A stretch of DNA of 64,000 bases, from NCBI GenBank assembly GCA_016927185.1, contig JAFGND010000023.1:3190-67189 (forward strand), written 5' to 3'. Below are positions 50,190 to 58,810 of the stretch, one piece after another (within the stretch, counting starts at the first letter, position 1; every line of letters starts with the position of its first letter). The notes under the pieces were generated by a model, which did not search any database, had not been told where the DNA came from, and saw only the letters and a list, made by a program, of their open reading frames with translations. The translations under genes and the position numbers were made by a program. The stretch is from Candidatus Coatesiibacteriota bacterium (lineage in GTDB: Bacteria; JAFGND01).

Positions 50190-51186
50190 AAATGATCCTA
50201 AGGACATATTAGGACTTTTTTTTACTATCTCCCAGCAACTTGAATATGCAACGAGTGAGAAGTTTTTTTATGATATAAACCCAGATGAATTTGATTCAAT
50301 ATTGTTCGTGGGAATGGGTGGCTCAGGAGTTGCAGCGAGAATCATAGCTGAGCTTTTTAACAATAAGTTTAAAACTCCATGGTCTTTCAGTAATGATTAT
50401 CTTGTCCCTGAATGGATAAGTGAAAAAAGCTTAGTTGTTTCAATAAGCCAATCTGGAAATACCGAAGAAGTATATTTTTCAACTGAAGATGCATATAGAA
50501 AGAATGCAAAGATAATAATTATTACAAGCGGAGGTAATCTTGAGATTCTTGCCAGAAAACTTAATTGCCCAATCATAAAAATTCCACCGGTAATTGCCCC
50601 GAGAGGAGCTTTCGGAAATCTATTTGGTACTTTACTTAATTTTTTAAAACAAATGAAAGTGATTGATGTTGAAACCAAGGAAATAGAAGAGACAATAGCT
50701 TTGCTTGAGGAATTGAAAAGTGAGTGGACTAAGGATGATAGCTTGCCATGGAGAATAGCAAGATATCTTGAAAAATCTTATCCAATGATATATGGTGAAG
50801 AGAATTATATGAACAGCATTTGTTTCAGATGGGTAACACAATTAAATGAAAATGCCGGGATTCTAGCTCATTTCGCAATGCAGCCGGAGATGTCACATAA
50901 TGAAATAGTAGGATGGAGAGACAAGAGTATGCCTGCAAAGATATTGTTTCTTTGCGGTAATCAGGTTCATCCGAGAATAGCATTAAGAAGAGAGATAATG
51001 AAGAAAATAATTCCCTTCGAATATAAAATGATTTTTCCACCATCAGGATTATTGAAATGGCAGGAAGCCTTTTATTTTCTGCATTTAGGAGATATAGTAA
51101 GTGTATATCTTGCTTATATTAATAATAAAGATCCTTTTGATATAAATGAGATTAGTTGTTTGAAAATGGAAATGGGAAAGAAATAG
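50182..51186 (+). CDS. Bifunctional phosphoglucose/phosphomannose isomerase (SIS domains)
   Basis: A 334-residue isomerase of the two-SIS-domain family that interconverts glucose-6-P, fructose-6-P and mannose-6-P. FVGMGGSGVAAR (about 35-46), the SIS signature VVSISQSGNTEEVYFS (about 79-94), IAPRGAFGNLFGT and an NENAGILAHFAMQPEMSHNEI block with the catalytic Glu and His are visible. AGAGGAG precedes the ATG. It is the second gene of the operon started by the EutN-like gene. The family is common in archaea and some bacteria lacking a classical Pgi. Confidence 0.92.
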   Translation: MNKNDPKDILGLFFTISQQLEYATSEKFFYDINPDEFDSILFVGMGGSGVAARIIAELFNNKFKTPWSFSNDYLVPEWISEKSLVVSISQSGNTEEVYFSTEDAYRKNAKIIIITSGGNLEILARKLNCPIIKIPPVIAPRGAFGNLFGTLLNFLKQMKVIDVETKEIEETIALLEELKSEWTKDDSLPWRIARYLEKSYPMIYGEENYMNSICFRWVTQLNENAGILAHFAMQPEMSHNEIVGWRDKSMPAKILFLCGNQVHPRIALRREIMKKIIPFEYKMIFPPSGLLKWQEAFYFLHLGDIVSVYLAYINNKDPFDINEISCLKMEMGKK

Positions 51187-51191
51187 GTTTT

Positions 51192-52334
51192 ATGGTAAAT
51201 ACTGATAGATTATTGAAGTTATTCATTGAATTATGTTCTATTCCAAGCGAGTCAAAATGTGAACGCGAAATAGCTGAAGTAGTATCAAGAAAAACAAAAA
51301 AATTAGCTAATGAAATATGGTTTGATGAAGCTCATAAGAAATTTGATGGAAATTGTGGTAATCTTTATATAAAGTATAATGGAAATGTTGATATGCCACC
51401 AGTTCTTTTAAATGCGCATATAGATACTGTTCCAGTAAAAGGTGAAATAGTTCCAGTTATCCACAATGGAATTGTAAAATCAAAAGGAGATACAATACTG
51501 GGAGCTGATGATAAGGCTGGAGTTGCAGTAATAATTGAAGTACTGAATACTATAATAGAGAAACAACTTCCCTGCCCTCCACTTGAAATTGTTTTTACTG
51601 TTGCAGAAGAAATAGGTCTTTTGGGAGCTAAAAATATGGACTACTCTAAACTGAATTCCAGGTATGGGATAAGTCTTGATAGTGCAGAAGTAGAGAAAAT
51701 AGTTAATGCAGCACCTTCTCAGCATACATTAAAAGTTGAGATAAAAGGGAAAGCTGCTCATGCTGCAATGAATCCGGAGGAGGGTATTAATGCAATATCC
51801 CTGGCTTCAAGAGCTATATCTATGCTTCCTTGGGGCAGAATTGATGAAGAGACTACTACCAATGTTGGAAAAATTCAGGGAGGAGTTGCTACAAATATTA
51901 TTCCAGACAGTACTATCATAGATATTGAAGTGAGAAGTATGAATAATGATAAATTAGGTAATTTTACAAAGCAGATAGAATCGGTTTTCAAGGATCAGGT
52001 TGAAGCTGCCTGGATAAAGAATGAAAACAAGATACATAGGGCAGATATGAAATTTAAGGTAAATAAGGAATATAGTTCATTCAAGATATCTAGTAAACAT
52101 AGATTGGTAAAAGCCTTCTTGAATGCTGGTTGTAAACTGGATATAGCAGTAGAACCAGTAAGGATTGGCGGAGGTAGTGATGCAAATATTTTCAATCAGC
52201 ATGGAATAGAGAGTGTAATAATGGGAGTAGGGATGGAAAAATACCATACTTCAGAAGAATTCATTAGAATTTCAGATCTTAACAAAGCAGCCTTTTTGTT
52301 GCTTGAAGCACTAGCTGCTTTATCTCATAAATAG
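51192..52334 (+). CDS. M20-family metallopeptidase (PepT-like)
   Basis: 380 residues from the ATG at 51192, just after the isomerase stop. A longer reading from 51156 would overlap the isomerase gene by 31 bp. The dinuclear zinc site is visible: NAHIDTVPV (His, Asp), GADDKAGVAVIIEVL (bridging Asp), TVAEEIGLLGAKNMD (Glu-Glu), SLDSAE (Asp) and a late KYHTSEE (His). The dimerisation domain lies at about 180-290. It resembles the peptidase T/PepT-like di- and tripeptidases and is probably cytoplasmic. It is followed 9 bp later by fmt. Confidence 0.9.
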   Translation: MVNTDRLLKLFIELCSIPSESKCEREIAEVVSRKTKKLANEIWFDEAHKKFDGNCGNLYIKYNGNVDMPPVLLNAHIDTVPVKGEIVPVIHNGIVKSKGDTILGADDKAGVAVIIEVLNTIIEKQLPCPPLEIVFTVAEEIGLLGAKNMDYSKLNSRYGISLDSAEVEKIVNAAPSQHTLKVEIKGKAAHAAMNPEEGINAISLASRAISMLPWGRIDEETTTNVGKIQGGVATNIIPDSTIIDIEVRSMNNDKLGNFTKQIESVFKDQVEAAWIKNENKIHRADMKFKVNKEYSSFKISSKHRLVKAFLNAGCKLDIAVEPVRIGGGSDANIFNQHGIESVIMGVGMEKYHTSEEFIRISDLNKAAFLLLEALAALSHK

Positions 52335-52343
52335 GAGTTTAAC

Positions 52344-53276
52344 GTGGAGCTGGTATTCTGGGGCACCAGCGAGTTTTGTATTCCAACATTAAAAGCTTTA
52401 TTTGAAGATAGTTTTTTCAGAATTAAAGCGATAATTACTCATCCAGATACTATTTGTAATAGGGGATACAAATCTCACTCTTGTCCTGTCAAGAAATTTG
52501 GTATAGACCACAACATAAGAATACTTGAACCAAGTAAGCCATCAAGCAAGCTTTTCATAGAACAGAATATTGAACATCTAGCTGTAGATGCATATGTTGT
52601 AATTAGCTATGGTTATATTTTGAAAAAAAGGCTTCTAGATATACCCAAGCTTGGAGCTATTAATCTTCATCCTTCACTTTTACCAAAATATAGAGGACCA
52701 GCTCCAATTTCATGGGCTTTGATTAATGGTGAAAAGAAAACAGGACTGACCACTTTCATACTCAATGATAAGGTTGATTCTGGTGAGATTTTGTTGCAAA
52801 AGGAAGTAGATATTTTTCAAGATGAAACTTATGGGGAACTTGAAGCAAGATTATCATTTTTAGGAAGCAAATATGTTGTAGAATCGCTAAAAAGGCTTAT
52901 CGATGGTAGTATTACACCCCAAAAGCAGGATGATTCATTAGTCAGCTTTGCCCCTAAGATAGACAAGCAAATGGTTAAGATAGACTGGAATAAAACAAGC
53001 AATAACATTTTTAATTTCATAAGAGGACTATCTCCCAAATATAAACCATTCACATATATGGAAGATAAAAGAATAAATATTTATAAAGTACTTAAAACAG
53101 ATTTAGATATAAGTCTCTTCCCTGGGGAATGCAGGGTAATTGCCAGACAATTATATATAGGAACTTCGGATAAGCCTCTTGAAATTATGACTTTACAGAT
53201 TGAATCCAAAAAGATTCTACCTTCAAGTGAATTCCTAAAAGGATATCCCAATATATCAGGGAAAGTACTCAGATAA
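52344..53276 (+). CDS. fmt: Methionyl-tRNA formyltransferase
   Basis: A 310-residue enzyme that formylates initiator Met-tRNA. The start is GTG, with AGGAG upstream. Landmarks: FWGTSEFCIPTLKAL at the N-terminus, SYGYILKKRLLDIPKLGAINLHPSLLPKYRGPAPI (begins about 88; includes the catalytic Asn-His with SLLPKYRG), and GLTTFILNDKVDSGEIL. The C-terminal OB-like tRNA-binding domain (about 205-305) is present. The adjacent deformylase gene (def), often paired with fmt, is absent. Confidence 0.95.
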   Translation: MELVFWGTSEFCIPTLKALFEDSFFRIKAIITHPDTICNRGYKSHSCPVKKFGIDHNIRILEPSKPSSKLFIEQNIEHLAVDAYVVISYGYILKKRLLDIPKLGAINLHPSLLPKYRGPAPISWALINGEKKTGLTTFILNDKVDSGEILLQKEVDIFQDETYGELEARLSFLGSKYVVESLKRLIDGSITPQKQDDSLVSFAPKIDKQMVKIDWNKTSNNIFNFIRGLSPKYKPFTYMEDKRINIYKVLKTDLDISLFPGECRVIARQLYIGTSDKPLEIMTLQIESKKILPSSEFLKGYPNISGKVLR

Positions 53277-54449
53277 ATGATACAAATATTTGAAATTATT
53301 GGAATAATAAGCATGTTTACCTTGTTTTACATTTACTTAGGGTACCCAGTTATTTTATACATGCTAAGCCTTTTCAAGAAAAAAGAGGATATCAATGAAA
53401 TAAACATAACTCAATCAGGGATAAGTATAATAATCCCAGTTCATAATGAAGAGGAAATTATTGAGAAGAAGATAGAAGATACAATAAATGTCTCTAATGA
53501 TATAACCGAAAGGGAGATTATTATAGTTGATGATGCATCAAATGATAACACTTCAAAAATCTGTAAGAATTACTCAGAACAATATCCGTTTATCAAATTA
53601 AAAACCTTTGATTGCAGAGGAGGCAAGACAAGAAGTATTAATTATGGTACTGCCATTTCCACTCATGAATTCATACTTTATACTGATGCTAATATATTCC
53701 TCAAGGGAAGTGATCTGCTAAAAACGCTTTCCTTATTTACTGATGAAAAAGTTGGTTGCATATGTGGAGAGAAAAGACCTATACAGATGGTTATATCGGG
53801 AACAGGAAAAGGAGTTGGTTTTTATGCAAGATGGGAGTGGTTTGTTAAATCACTGGAAAGCAAGATAGATAGTGTTGTAGGAGCTGATGGTGGTTTATTC
53901 ATGATAAGAAAAAGACTATTCACAGCACTTCCTGAAGATGTTATAGACGATTTTACTACAAGTCTCAATATCAGAATAAAGGGATATAAAATAATTCTGT
54001 CTACATATCTCCTCGGAATGGAGCCTGCTACAACAAATTACAAGGAGGAATTCATTTCTAAAGTAAGAGTTATTTCAAGAGCCTGGAAAGGTTTTTTATA
54101 TTCATATAGAGTGTTATATTTCTGGAAATATCCTGTTTTTACCTGGGAATTCATTTCTCATAAAATATTAAGATGGTTGAGTCCTTTTTTCATGTTATGT
54201 TTATTGTTAATAGTACCAGTCTCTTTTAATAATATATACTTTATGCCTTTTTCATTATTATATATTATTTTTTTAATTCTATCTTTTCTTGGTTATTTAT
54301 CTGAAAAAAACAAAAGAAGAAATAGATTTCTTTCAGTTCCATTTTATTTTTGTTTAGTTAATTTTGCTGCGATAAACGGGTTAGCAAGATTCTTGATGGG
54401 AAAAAGCAATGTAATCTGGCAGAAAAGTCAGTCTTCAAGGAAGTTTTAA
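53277..54449 (+). CDS. Membrane-associated family 2 glycosyltransferase
   Basis: A 390-residue protein with an N-terminal membrane helix (about 5-30), a GT-A catalytic domain (about 45-280) and three C-terminal membrane helices (about 290-370). Catalytic landmarks: SIIIPVHNEEEIIE, IIVDDASNDNTSK (nucleotide-binding Asp), YTDANIF (the DxD equivalent, TDAN), GADGGLFMIRKRLF and DDFTTSL (the acceptor-side ED equivalent). The layout resembles cellulose-synthase/BcsA-like or N-glycan-type GT2 enzymes that make or extend cell-surface polysaccharide. Start ATG abuts the fmt stop; der follows by 2 bp. Confidence 0.88.
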   Translation: MIQIFEIIGIISMFTLFYIYLGYPVILYMLSLFKKKEDINEINITQSGISIIIPVHNEEEIIEKKIEDTINVSNDITEREIIIVDDASNDNTSKICKNYSEQYPFIKLKTFDCRGGKTRSINYGTAISTHEFILYTDANIFLKGSDLLKTLSLFTDEKVGCICGEKRPIQMVISGTGKGVGFYARWEWFVKSLESKIDSVVGADGGLFMIRKRLFTALPEDVIDDFTTSLNIRIKGYKIILSTYLLGMEPATTNYKEEFISKVRVISRAWKGFLYSYRVLYFWKYPVFTWEFISHKILRWLSPFFMLCLLLIVPVSFNNIYFMPFSLLYIIFLILSFLGYLSEKNKRRNRFLSVPFYFCLVNFAAINGLARFLMGKSNVIWQKSQSSRKF

Positions 54450-54451
54450 TA

Positions 54452-55756
54452 ATGACTAAGGTCGTATCAATTATAGGCAGACCCAATGTTGGTAAGAGCA
54501 GTATTTTCAATGCACTCTTAAGGAAGAGAGTATCAATAACATCTGAAATCCCAGGCGTAACAAGAGACAGGATTTATCAGAAACTGATGTTAGATAAAGG
54601 ATGGATATGGCTTGTTGATACAGGTGGTTTTATGCCAGAACGAAATGCAGTTGATCCTCTTGCGAAAAAGGTCTTGAATCAAATTGAAGATGCTATTGAG
54701 GAAAGCGATCTTTGTTTGTTCATTGCAGATTCTGAATGTGAGGTAACTGACCAGGATATTCAGCTTGCAAATCTTCTTTTGAGAAAGCAGAAACAGATCT
54801 GGCTTATAGTCAATAAAATAGACAGAGTCCAGGATATCTCTTCTTTTTATAGACTAGGTTTAGGAGAACCATTTGGAGTTAGTGCTATACAAAGGAGTAA
54901 CATAAGCAGACTTCTCGAGAAGCTGAATATTTTTGCTGAAGAGACTCCATTCAAATATCAGCATGAACTTACAACTATTGCCTGTTTTGGTAAACCCAAT
55001 GTAGGGAAATCATCATTAATAAACAGGATTATTGGTGAAGAGAGAGTCATAGTATCAGAAATTCCTGGTACTACAAGGGACAGGATACAGATACCATTCA
55101 AATATAATAATAAGGATCTTGTTTTGCTTGATACTGCAGGAATCAGGAAAAAAAGCAAATTAAAAGACCAACTTGAGTTTTTGTCTTTCATAAGAACATT
55201 GAAGGCAATTCCCATGACAGACATAGGAATACTTCTCCTTGATGCAGAAACTGGTATGACATCATATGAAATAGACATATGTCAGGAACTCGTTCAGGCA
55301 TTCAAAGCTATAGTTTTGGTTTTCAACAAAATAGACCTTGTCAGCCATGACAAAGCAAGATTGAATTATTTGAAATCTGAAATTGTATCATGGATCCCCT
55401 TTTTCCCATATATAAAACCATTTTTTGTTTCCGCTAAAACAGGAAGAGGAATTGAAAAAATAATCAAAGCTTCACTTGAAGCAGAACAAAGAAGAAAACA
55501 AAGGATTTCAACTTCTGAATTACAGAATTTTCTGAAGAAGGTTATTAATCATTACAATCCTCCTGTTGGAAAATTCGGTAGAAAAATAAAAATTGGTTTT
55601 TTGCAGCAATCTGATTCAGATATTCCTCATTTCATTTTTTTCGGAAGGCATCTTGCTGATTTACAGGAAAATTATAAGAGGTATTTGAGAGGACAGTTTT
55701 ATAAGAGTTTCGATTTTGTTAATGTTCCAATAAAGATTGATTTCAGAGAAGAATAA
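54452..55756 (+). CDS. der: GTPase Der (EngA), ribosome biogenesis
   Basis: A 434-residue tandem GTPase that assists assembly of the 50S ribosomal subunit. Domain 1: GRPNVGKSSIFNALL (about 8-22), DTGGF, VNKIDR. Domain 2: GKPNVGKSSLINRII (about 176-190), DTAGIRKKSKL, FNKIDL. The C-terminal KH-like domain (about 350-434) carries the PPVGKFGRKIKIGFLQQS stretch. All G motifs are intact. It ends 1 bp before the stop of the convergent aminotransferase-like gene. Confidence 0.96.
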   Translation: MTKVVSIIGRPNVGKSSIFNALLRKRVSITSEIPGVTRDRIYQKLMLDKGWIWLVDTGGFMPERNAVDPLAKKVLNQIEDAIEESDLCLFIADSECEVTDQDIQLANLLLRKQKQIWLIVNKIDRVQDISSFYRLGLGEPFGVSAIQRSNISRLLEKLNIFAEETPFKYQHELTTIACFGKPNVGKSSLINRIIGEERVIVSEIPGTTRDRIQIPFKYNNKDLVLLDTAGIRKKSKLKDQLEFLSFIRTLKAIPMTDIGILLLDAETGMTSYEIDICQELVQAFKAIVLVFNKIDLVSHDKARLNYLKSEIVSWIPFFPYIKPFFVSAKTGRGIEKIIKASLEAEQRRKQRISTSELQNFLKKVINHYNPPVGKFGRKIKIGFLQQSDSDIPHFIFFGRHLADLQENYKRYLRGQFYKSFDFVNVPIKIDFREE

Positions 55757-55757
55757 A

Positions 55758-56672
55758 CTAGAAGTTCTCTTTGTTAATACTATGGTAACTCCAAACAAGC
55801 CTGTCTATTGAACCTTTATCATGTCCGTTTGTTATTGATTTCCAGCCATTGTTACTTTCATTCCATAGGAGTTTGTATTTCTCTCCAATCTTATATTCGC
55901 TTAATTTTGGTATAGCTCTTTCAAATCTAAATAAAAATCCTAGCCATTCAATCATAATATTATACTTATCAGCAAGATAAATGAAGTATTTTTTTGTTTT
56001 TTCAGCCTGTTTCATTTCCTGGATTTCATATAGAGATTTGAGAATTGAAGACAGAAATGGAGTGAAAAAAGGATTGTTTGAAGAAGGGATTTCAAAATCT
56101 ATCTTGTTCTTCTTGAAAACTGCAACAACAGGGAATCCTGTTGAAGGATAAAAATCTAGCCATATTAAATCTGGTTGAAATCCATATTGAAGCGAAACAA
56201 ATAGAGAATTTGATCTCAAGAAACTCAAGCTTTCATCTACAAGAAATAACTTCGATTTATATTGCCGATCCTTCATTGCCTCAAAATGCTGGTTGATATC
56301 AATATTATATGCAGGCAGGGAATCCTCCCATACTAAATTGGAGCAATCATCAGGATATAGGGGAAGATGTAATTTCACAAGACAATCACTTTTTCCTTGA
56401 ATCTTGGCCCATGCCCTGAATAACAAAGTTGCAGCTTCAGATTTAGAAGGATAGAAGCATATTTCATAACCTTCAATTCTTCGTCTAAACCATTCTTTTA
56501 AGTGAGTTAGATAAGGATCTTTTTCGTCCCAATTACCTAATGAGAGAGTGTTTTTGAAAGTTTTTGTAATTACTGGATTTCTATAACCAAGTAAGGGGAT
56601 GAAAGGAGAAAAGCTTAGCCACTTTGTCCCCTCAATATCATATAATCTGCATTCTCTATATCTCTTGAACAT
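55758..56672 (-). CDS. Degenerate class-III aminotransferase-like protein lacking the PLP lysine
   Basis: A 304-residue protein that tracks the class-III aminotransferase fold: YDIEGTKWLSFSPFIPLLGYRNP (begins about 11; the usual D-x-x-G-xx-Y-x-D...LGH start), CFYPSKSEAATLLFRAWAK (begins about 72; the SGTEA block), VDESLSFLRS (Asp146, the DE motif) and DLIWLDFYPSTGFPVVAV (begins about 168; the family DLxxLGKxxGGGxPxGA). Phe174 sits where the Schiff-base Lys should be. The size is about 130 residues below the usual 420-450. It overlaps the LpxH gene by 17 bp. It is likely a non-catalytic relative or pseudoenzyme; PLP-dependent transamination is not expected. Confidence 0.6.
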   Translation of the reverse strand: MFKRYRECRLYDIEGTKWLSFSPFIPLLGYRNPVITKTFKNTLSLGNWDEKDPYLTHLKEWFRRRIEGYEICFYPSKSEAATLLFRAWAKIQGKSDCLVKLHLPLYPDDCSNLVWEDSLPAYNIDINQHFEAMKDRQYKSKLFLVDESLSFLRSNSLFVSLQYGFQPDLIWLDFYPSTGFPVVAVFKKNKIDFEIPSSNNPFFTPFLSSILKSLYEIQEMKQAEKTKKYFIYLADKYNIMIEWLGFLFRFERAIPKLSEYKIGEKYKLLWNESNNGWKSITNGHDKGSIDRLVWSYHSINKENF

Positions 56673-57447
56673 TATTTTCTTTCTTTTCCAATATTACTTT
56701 TTTAAGCTCCCTGAACTTAAGCATTTCGTTTTCAATATAGGCTATTTGCTGTATCAAATTCAATCCATCAAAACTAACAAATGAGAAATTCTTGATCCAG
56801 TCACCAAGTGAGAAATAATGGCTTGAATTTCCTATCTTTTCATAAACAGGATTATGATAATGACCTAAAAGAAATATTTCATATCCATTTTCAGAAAGAT
56901 CTTCAAGATTTTTAAAAAACCTGATCCCCGGTTTTTTTTGTTCTGTGTAAGTCCTTGAAATACCAGAAAATATATATGCACCGTATAAACCTGCATCTGG
57001 ATGAATGAGGCTGAAAACAAAAGATATTATCCTTGATCTTAATATTTTCTTCAATATTTGATACCCTATATCATCTGACATAAGTTCATCTCCATGTGAA
57101 ACATAGATTTTATAACCATTCAGACTGATTGCAAGTGGTCCTTTTTCAACCAAGAATCCGCTATTTGTTAAAAAACCATTAATGGCAAAATCATGATTCC
57201 CATCTAAAATTATTATTTTACAGCCATTTGATTCCATTTCTTTCAAGAGAAAAATCAAGTCTAAACCCTTTTTGGGAACAGCATTCTTGTACTCAAACCA
57301 GAAATCGAAGGTGTCACCAGCTAGATATAACTGAGTTGCATCTTTCTTGATTTTTCTCAAAAACTGTATGATCATCCCTGATCTTAATTCATGATCAACG
57401 TTTTTCCATGAAGCTCCCCAATGAAAGTCTGAAAGAAAATATATCAT
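56656..57447 (-). CDS. lpxH: UDP-2,3-diacylglucosamine diphosphatase-like metallophosphatase (LpxH type)
   Basis: A 263-residue enzyme of the LpxH family of calcineurin-fold phosphatases, which hydrolyses UDP-2,3-diacylglucosamine in lipid A synthesis. Motifs: FLSDFHWGAS (DxH), AGDTFDFWFEY (GD with the LpxH-typical DFWFEY), LDGNHDF, VSHGDELM and LGHYHNPVY. The DFWFEY and HGDELM details favour LpxH over generic phosphatases. Membrane association through the C-terminal helix is plausible. No other lpx genes are in the window. It is the first gene of the two-gene unit with the aminotransferase-like protein. Confidence 0.85.
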   Translation of the reverse strand: MIYFLSDFHWGASWKNVDHELRSGMIIQFLRKIKKDATQLYLAGDTFDFWFEYKNAVPKKGLDLIFLLKEMESNGCKIIILDGNHDFAINGFLTNSGFLVEKGPLAISLNGYKIYVSHGDELMSDDIGYQILKKILRSRIISFVFSLIHPDAGLYGAYIFSGISRTYTEQKKPGIRFFKNLEDLSENGYEIFLLGHYHNPVYEKIGNSSHYFSLGDWIKNFSFVSFDGLNLIQQIAYIENEMLKFRELKKVILEKKENNVQEI

Positions 57448-57780
57448 TTTGTAAATCTGATTTTTAAACTGCTTTTAATACGTCAAGCATAAAGGTAAAT
57501 TGAATAATTGATGGAGCAAATCTATCCAGAAAGCATCATCATCTTTATTGTCTTGCAAGATCAAGAATTTCGTTGGCAGAACAAAACATTAACCAGAAGA
57601 AAAGAGGCTATAATTTGATAGAAATAAATATAGAATTGTATGCATGATAAAGATATTTTGATGATAGATGAAAGTATTCTAAATCCTTGACAGAAAAGCG
57701 CATTTTTTAAACCTCATTCTTTAGTTTTTGCATCTTTTTAATGAATAACAATCTGACTTCGTCGGATAAGGAGGTTATTT
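57448..57780 (+). promoter_or_regulatory. rplS leader region with SD-proximal hairpin and possible SD-sequestering pairing
   Basis: This 333-bp gap separates lpxH from rplS. A TTGACA lies at 57687-57692 without a convincing -10, and a TATAAT at 57609-57614 has no good -35. Two RNA features precede rplS. TCTGAC/GTCGGA forms a 6-bp hairpin (57752-57766) one base upstream of the strong Shine-Dalgarno TAAGGAGGT. AACCTC (57710-57715) can pair with GAGGTT (57771-57776), which covers part of that Shine-Dalgarno. The two pairings are compatible (nested) and together could shut translation. Nothing else recognisable is present. Confidence 0.4.
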
Positions 57781-58203
57781 GTGAACAGCTTAATAAAGCA
57801 TATTGAAGACCAGTATAAACGAAAATTAGATAAATTCAATATTGGGGATACAGTCAAGGTTGCATATAAAGTAAAAGAAGGGGATAAAGAGAGAATTCAG
57901 ATATTTCAAGGGATAGTAATATCTCAATCAGGTGGAGGTATGGGAGAGACCTTTACAGTTAGGAAAATTTCTGCAGGTATAGGTGTTGAACGTATTTTTC
58001 CAATCAATAGCCCCTGGATAGAAAGTGTAAAAGTATCCAGATATGGAAGAGTAAGAAGAGCTAAATTGTTCTTTTTAAGAGAAAGAAAAGGCAAAAAAGC
58101 TAAGGTTCCTGAAGCCAAGAGATTTGAAGTTGAAAGAAAAACAGAGAAAAAGACACGTCGTCGCGGTAAAATCACCCGTGCAAGTGAGGAAGAAAAGAAT
58201 TAA
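57781..58203 (+). CDS. rplS: 50S ribosomal protein L19 with extended basic C-terminus
   Basis: 140 residues from a GTG start with TAAGGAGGT just upstream. The L19 core (about 1-100) shows [56 protein letters not shown] and [17 protein letters not shown]. Typical L19 is about 115 residues; here an additional C-terminal stretch ([21 protein letters not shown]) gives a basic/acidic tail. It is followed by rnhB, a common gene order. trmD, rimM and rpsP, often upstream, are missing. Confidence 0.95.
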   Translation: MNSLIKHIEDQYKRKLDKFNIGDTVKVAYKVKEGDKERIQIFQGIVISQSGGGMGETFTVRKISAGIGVERIFPINSPWIESVKVSRYGRVRRAKLFFLRERKGKKAKVPEAKRFEVERKTEKKTRRRGKITRASEEEKN

Positions 58204-58810
58204 TGGCTTCTCTTCAATCGAAAGAGAGCTTTTTGATAATGGATGCATACATATTGCAGGGGTTGACGAAGTAGGAAGAGGATCTATTGCAGGTCCTGTG
58301 GTTGCTTCAATAGTGATCCTTGATGAAAACTGTAAACTTGATGGAATAGCGGACTCAAAATTACTAACTCTTAACGAAAGACTGAAAGCATATAAAATAA
58401 TAATGGAAAGCTCAATTGCTGTTGCTGTCAGTAGTGTAAATTCAGATGTTATTGACAAGATAAACATAAGAAATGCAACTTTACTGGCAATGAAAAAAGC
58501 TATTGGAAAACTTAGTATAGAACCTGATTTCATAGTATTTGATGGAAGAGACACTGTAAATCTCAGTAAGAATGAAAAAGCTGTAATAAAGGGAGACAGA
58601 ATTTGCCTGACAGTTGCAGCTGCCTCTATAGTTGCAAAAGTAATAAGAGACAATATTTTAATATCTTATGAAAAGAGATACCCAGGTTATGGATTTGCAA
58701 AACATAAGGGATATGGTACATTACAGCATAAGAAAGCTATTAGCGAAAATGGACTTTGCCCTATTCATAGAATTAGTTTCTGTAGTTTCATTCAGCCAGA
58801 ATTATGTTAA
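58178..58810 (+). CDS. rnhB: Ribonuclease HII
   Basis: A metal-dependent RNase that removes ribonucleotides from [18 protein letters not shown] carries the first two acidic residues, followed by DSKLL, a DFIVFDGRD Asp and the [13 protein letters not shown] block with the fourth acidic position. An ATG at 58124 gives 228 residues but overlaps rplS by 80 bp. GTG codons at 58178 or 58184 would place the start 19 or 21 codons later and leave a small overlap. I chose 58178 as the more plausible; none of the three has a clear ribosome-binding site. It is directly followed by ftsK. Confidence 0.9.
   Translation: MQVRKKRINGFSSIERELFDNGCIHIAGVDEVGRGSIAGPVVASIVILDENCKLDGIADSKLLTLNERLKAYKIIMESSIAVAVSSVNSDVIDKINIRNATLLAMKKAIGKLSIEPDFIVFDGRDTVNLSKNEKAVIKGDRICLTVAAASIVAKVIRDNILISYEKRYPGYGFAKHKGYGTLQHKKAISENGLCPIHRISFCSFIQPELC

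Noticed and set aside
55758-56672. Functional glutamate-1-semialdehyde or ornithine aminotransferase
   Set aside because: The Schiff-base lysine position is Phe and the protein is far shorter than these enzymes.
57511-57618. 35-codon plus-strand frame in the rplS leader gap
   Set aside because: No Shine-Dalgarno, no recognisable protein features, and it contains a TATAAT-like element. Too weak to call.
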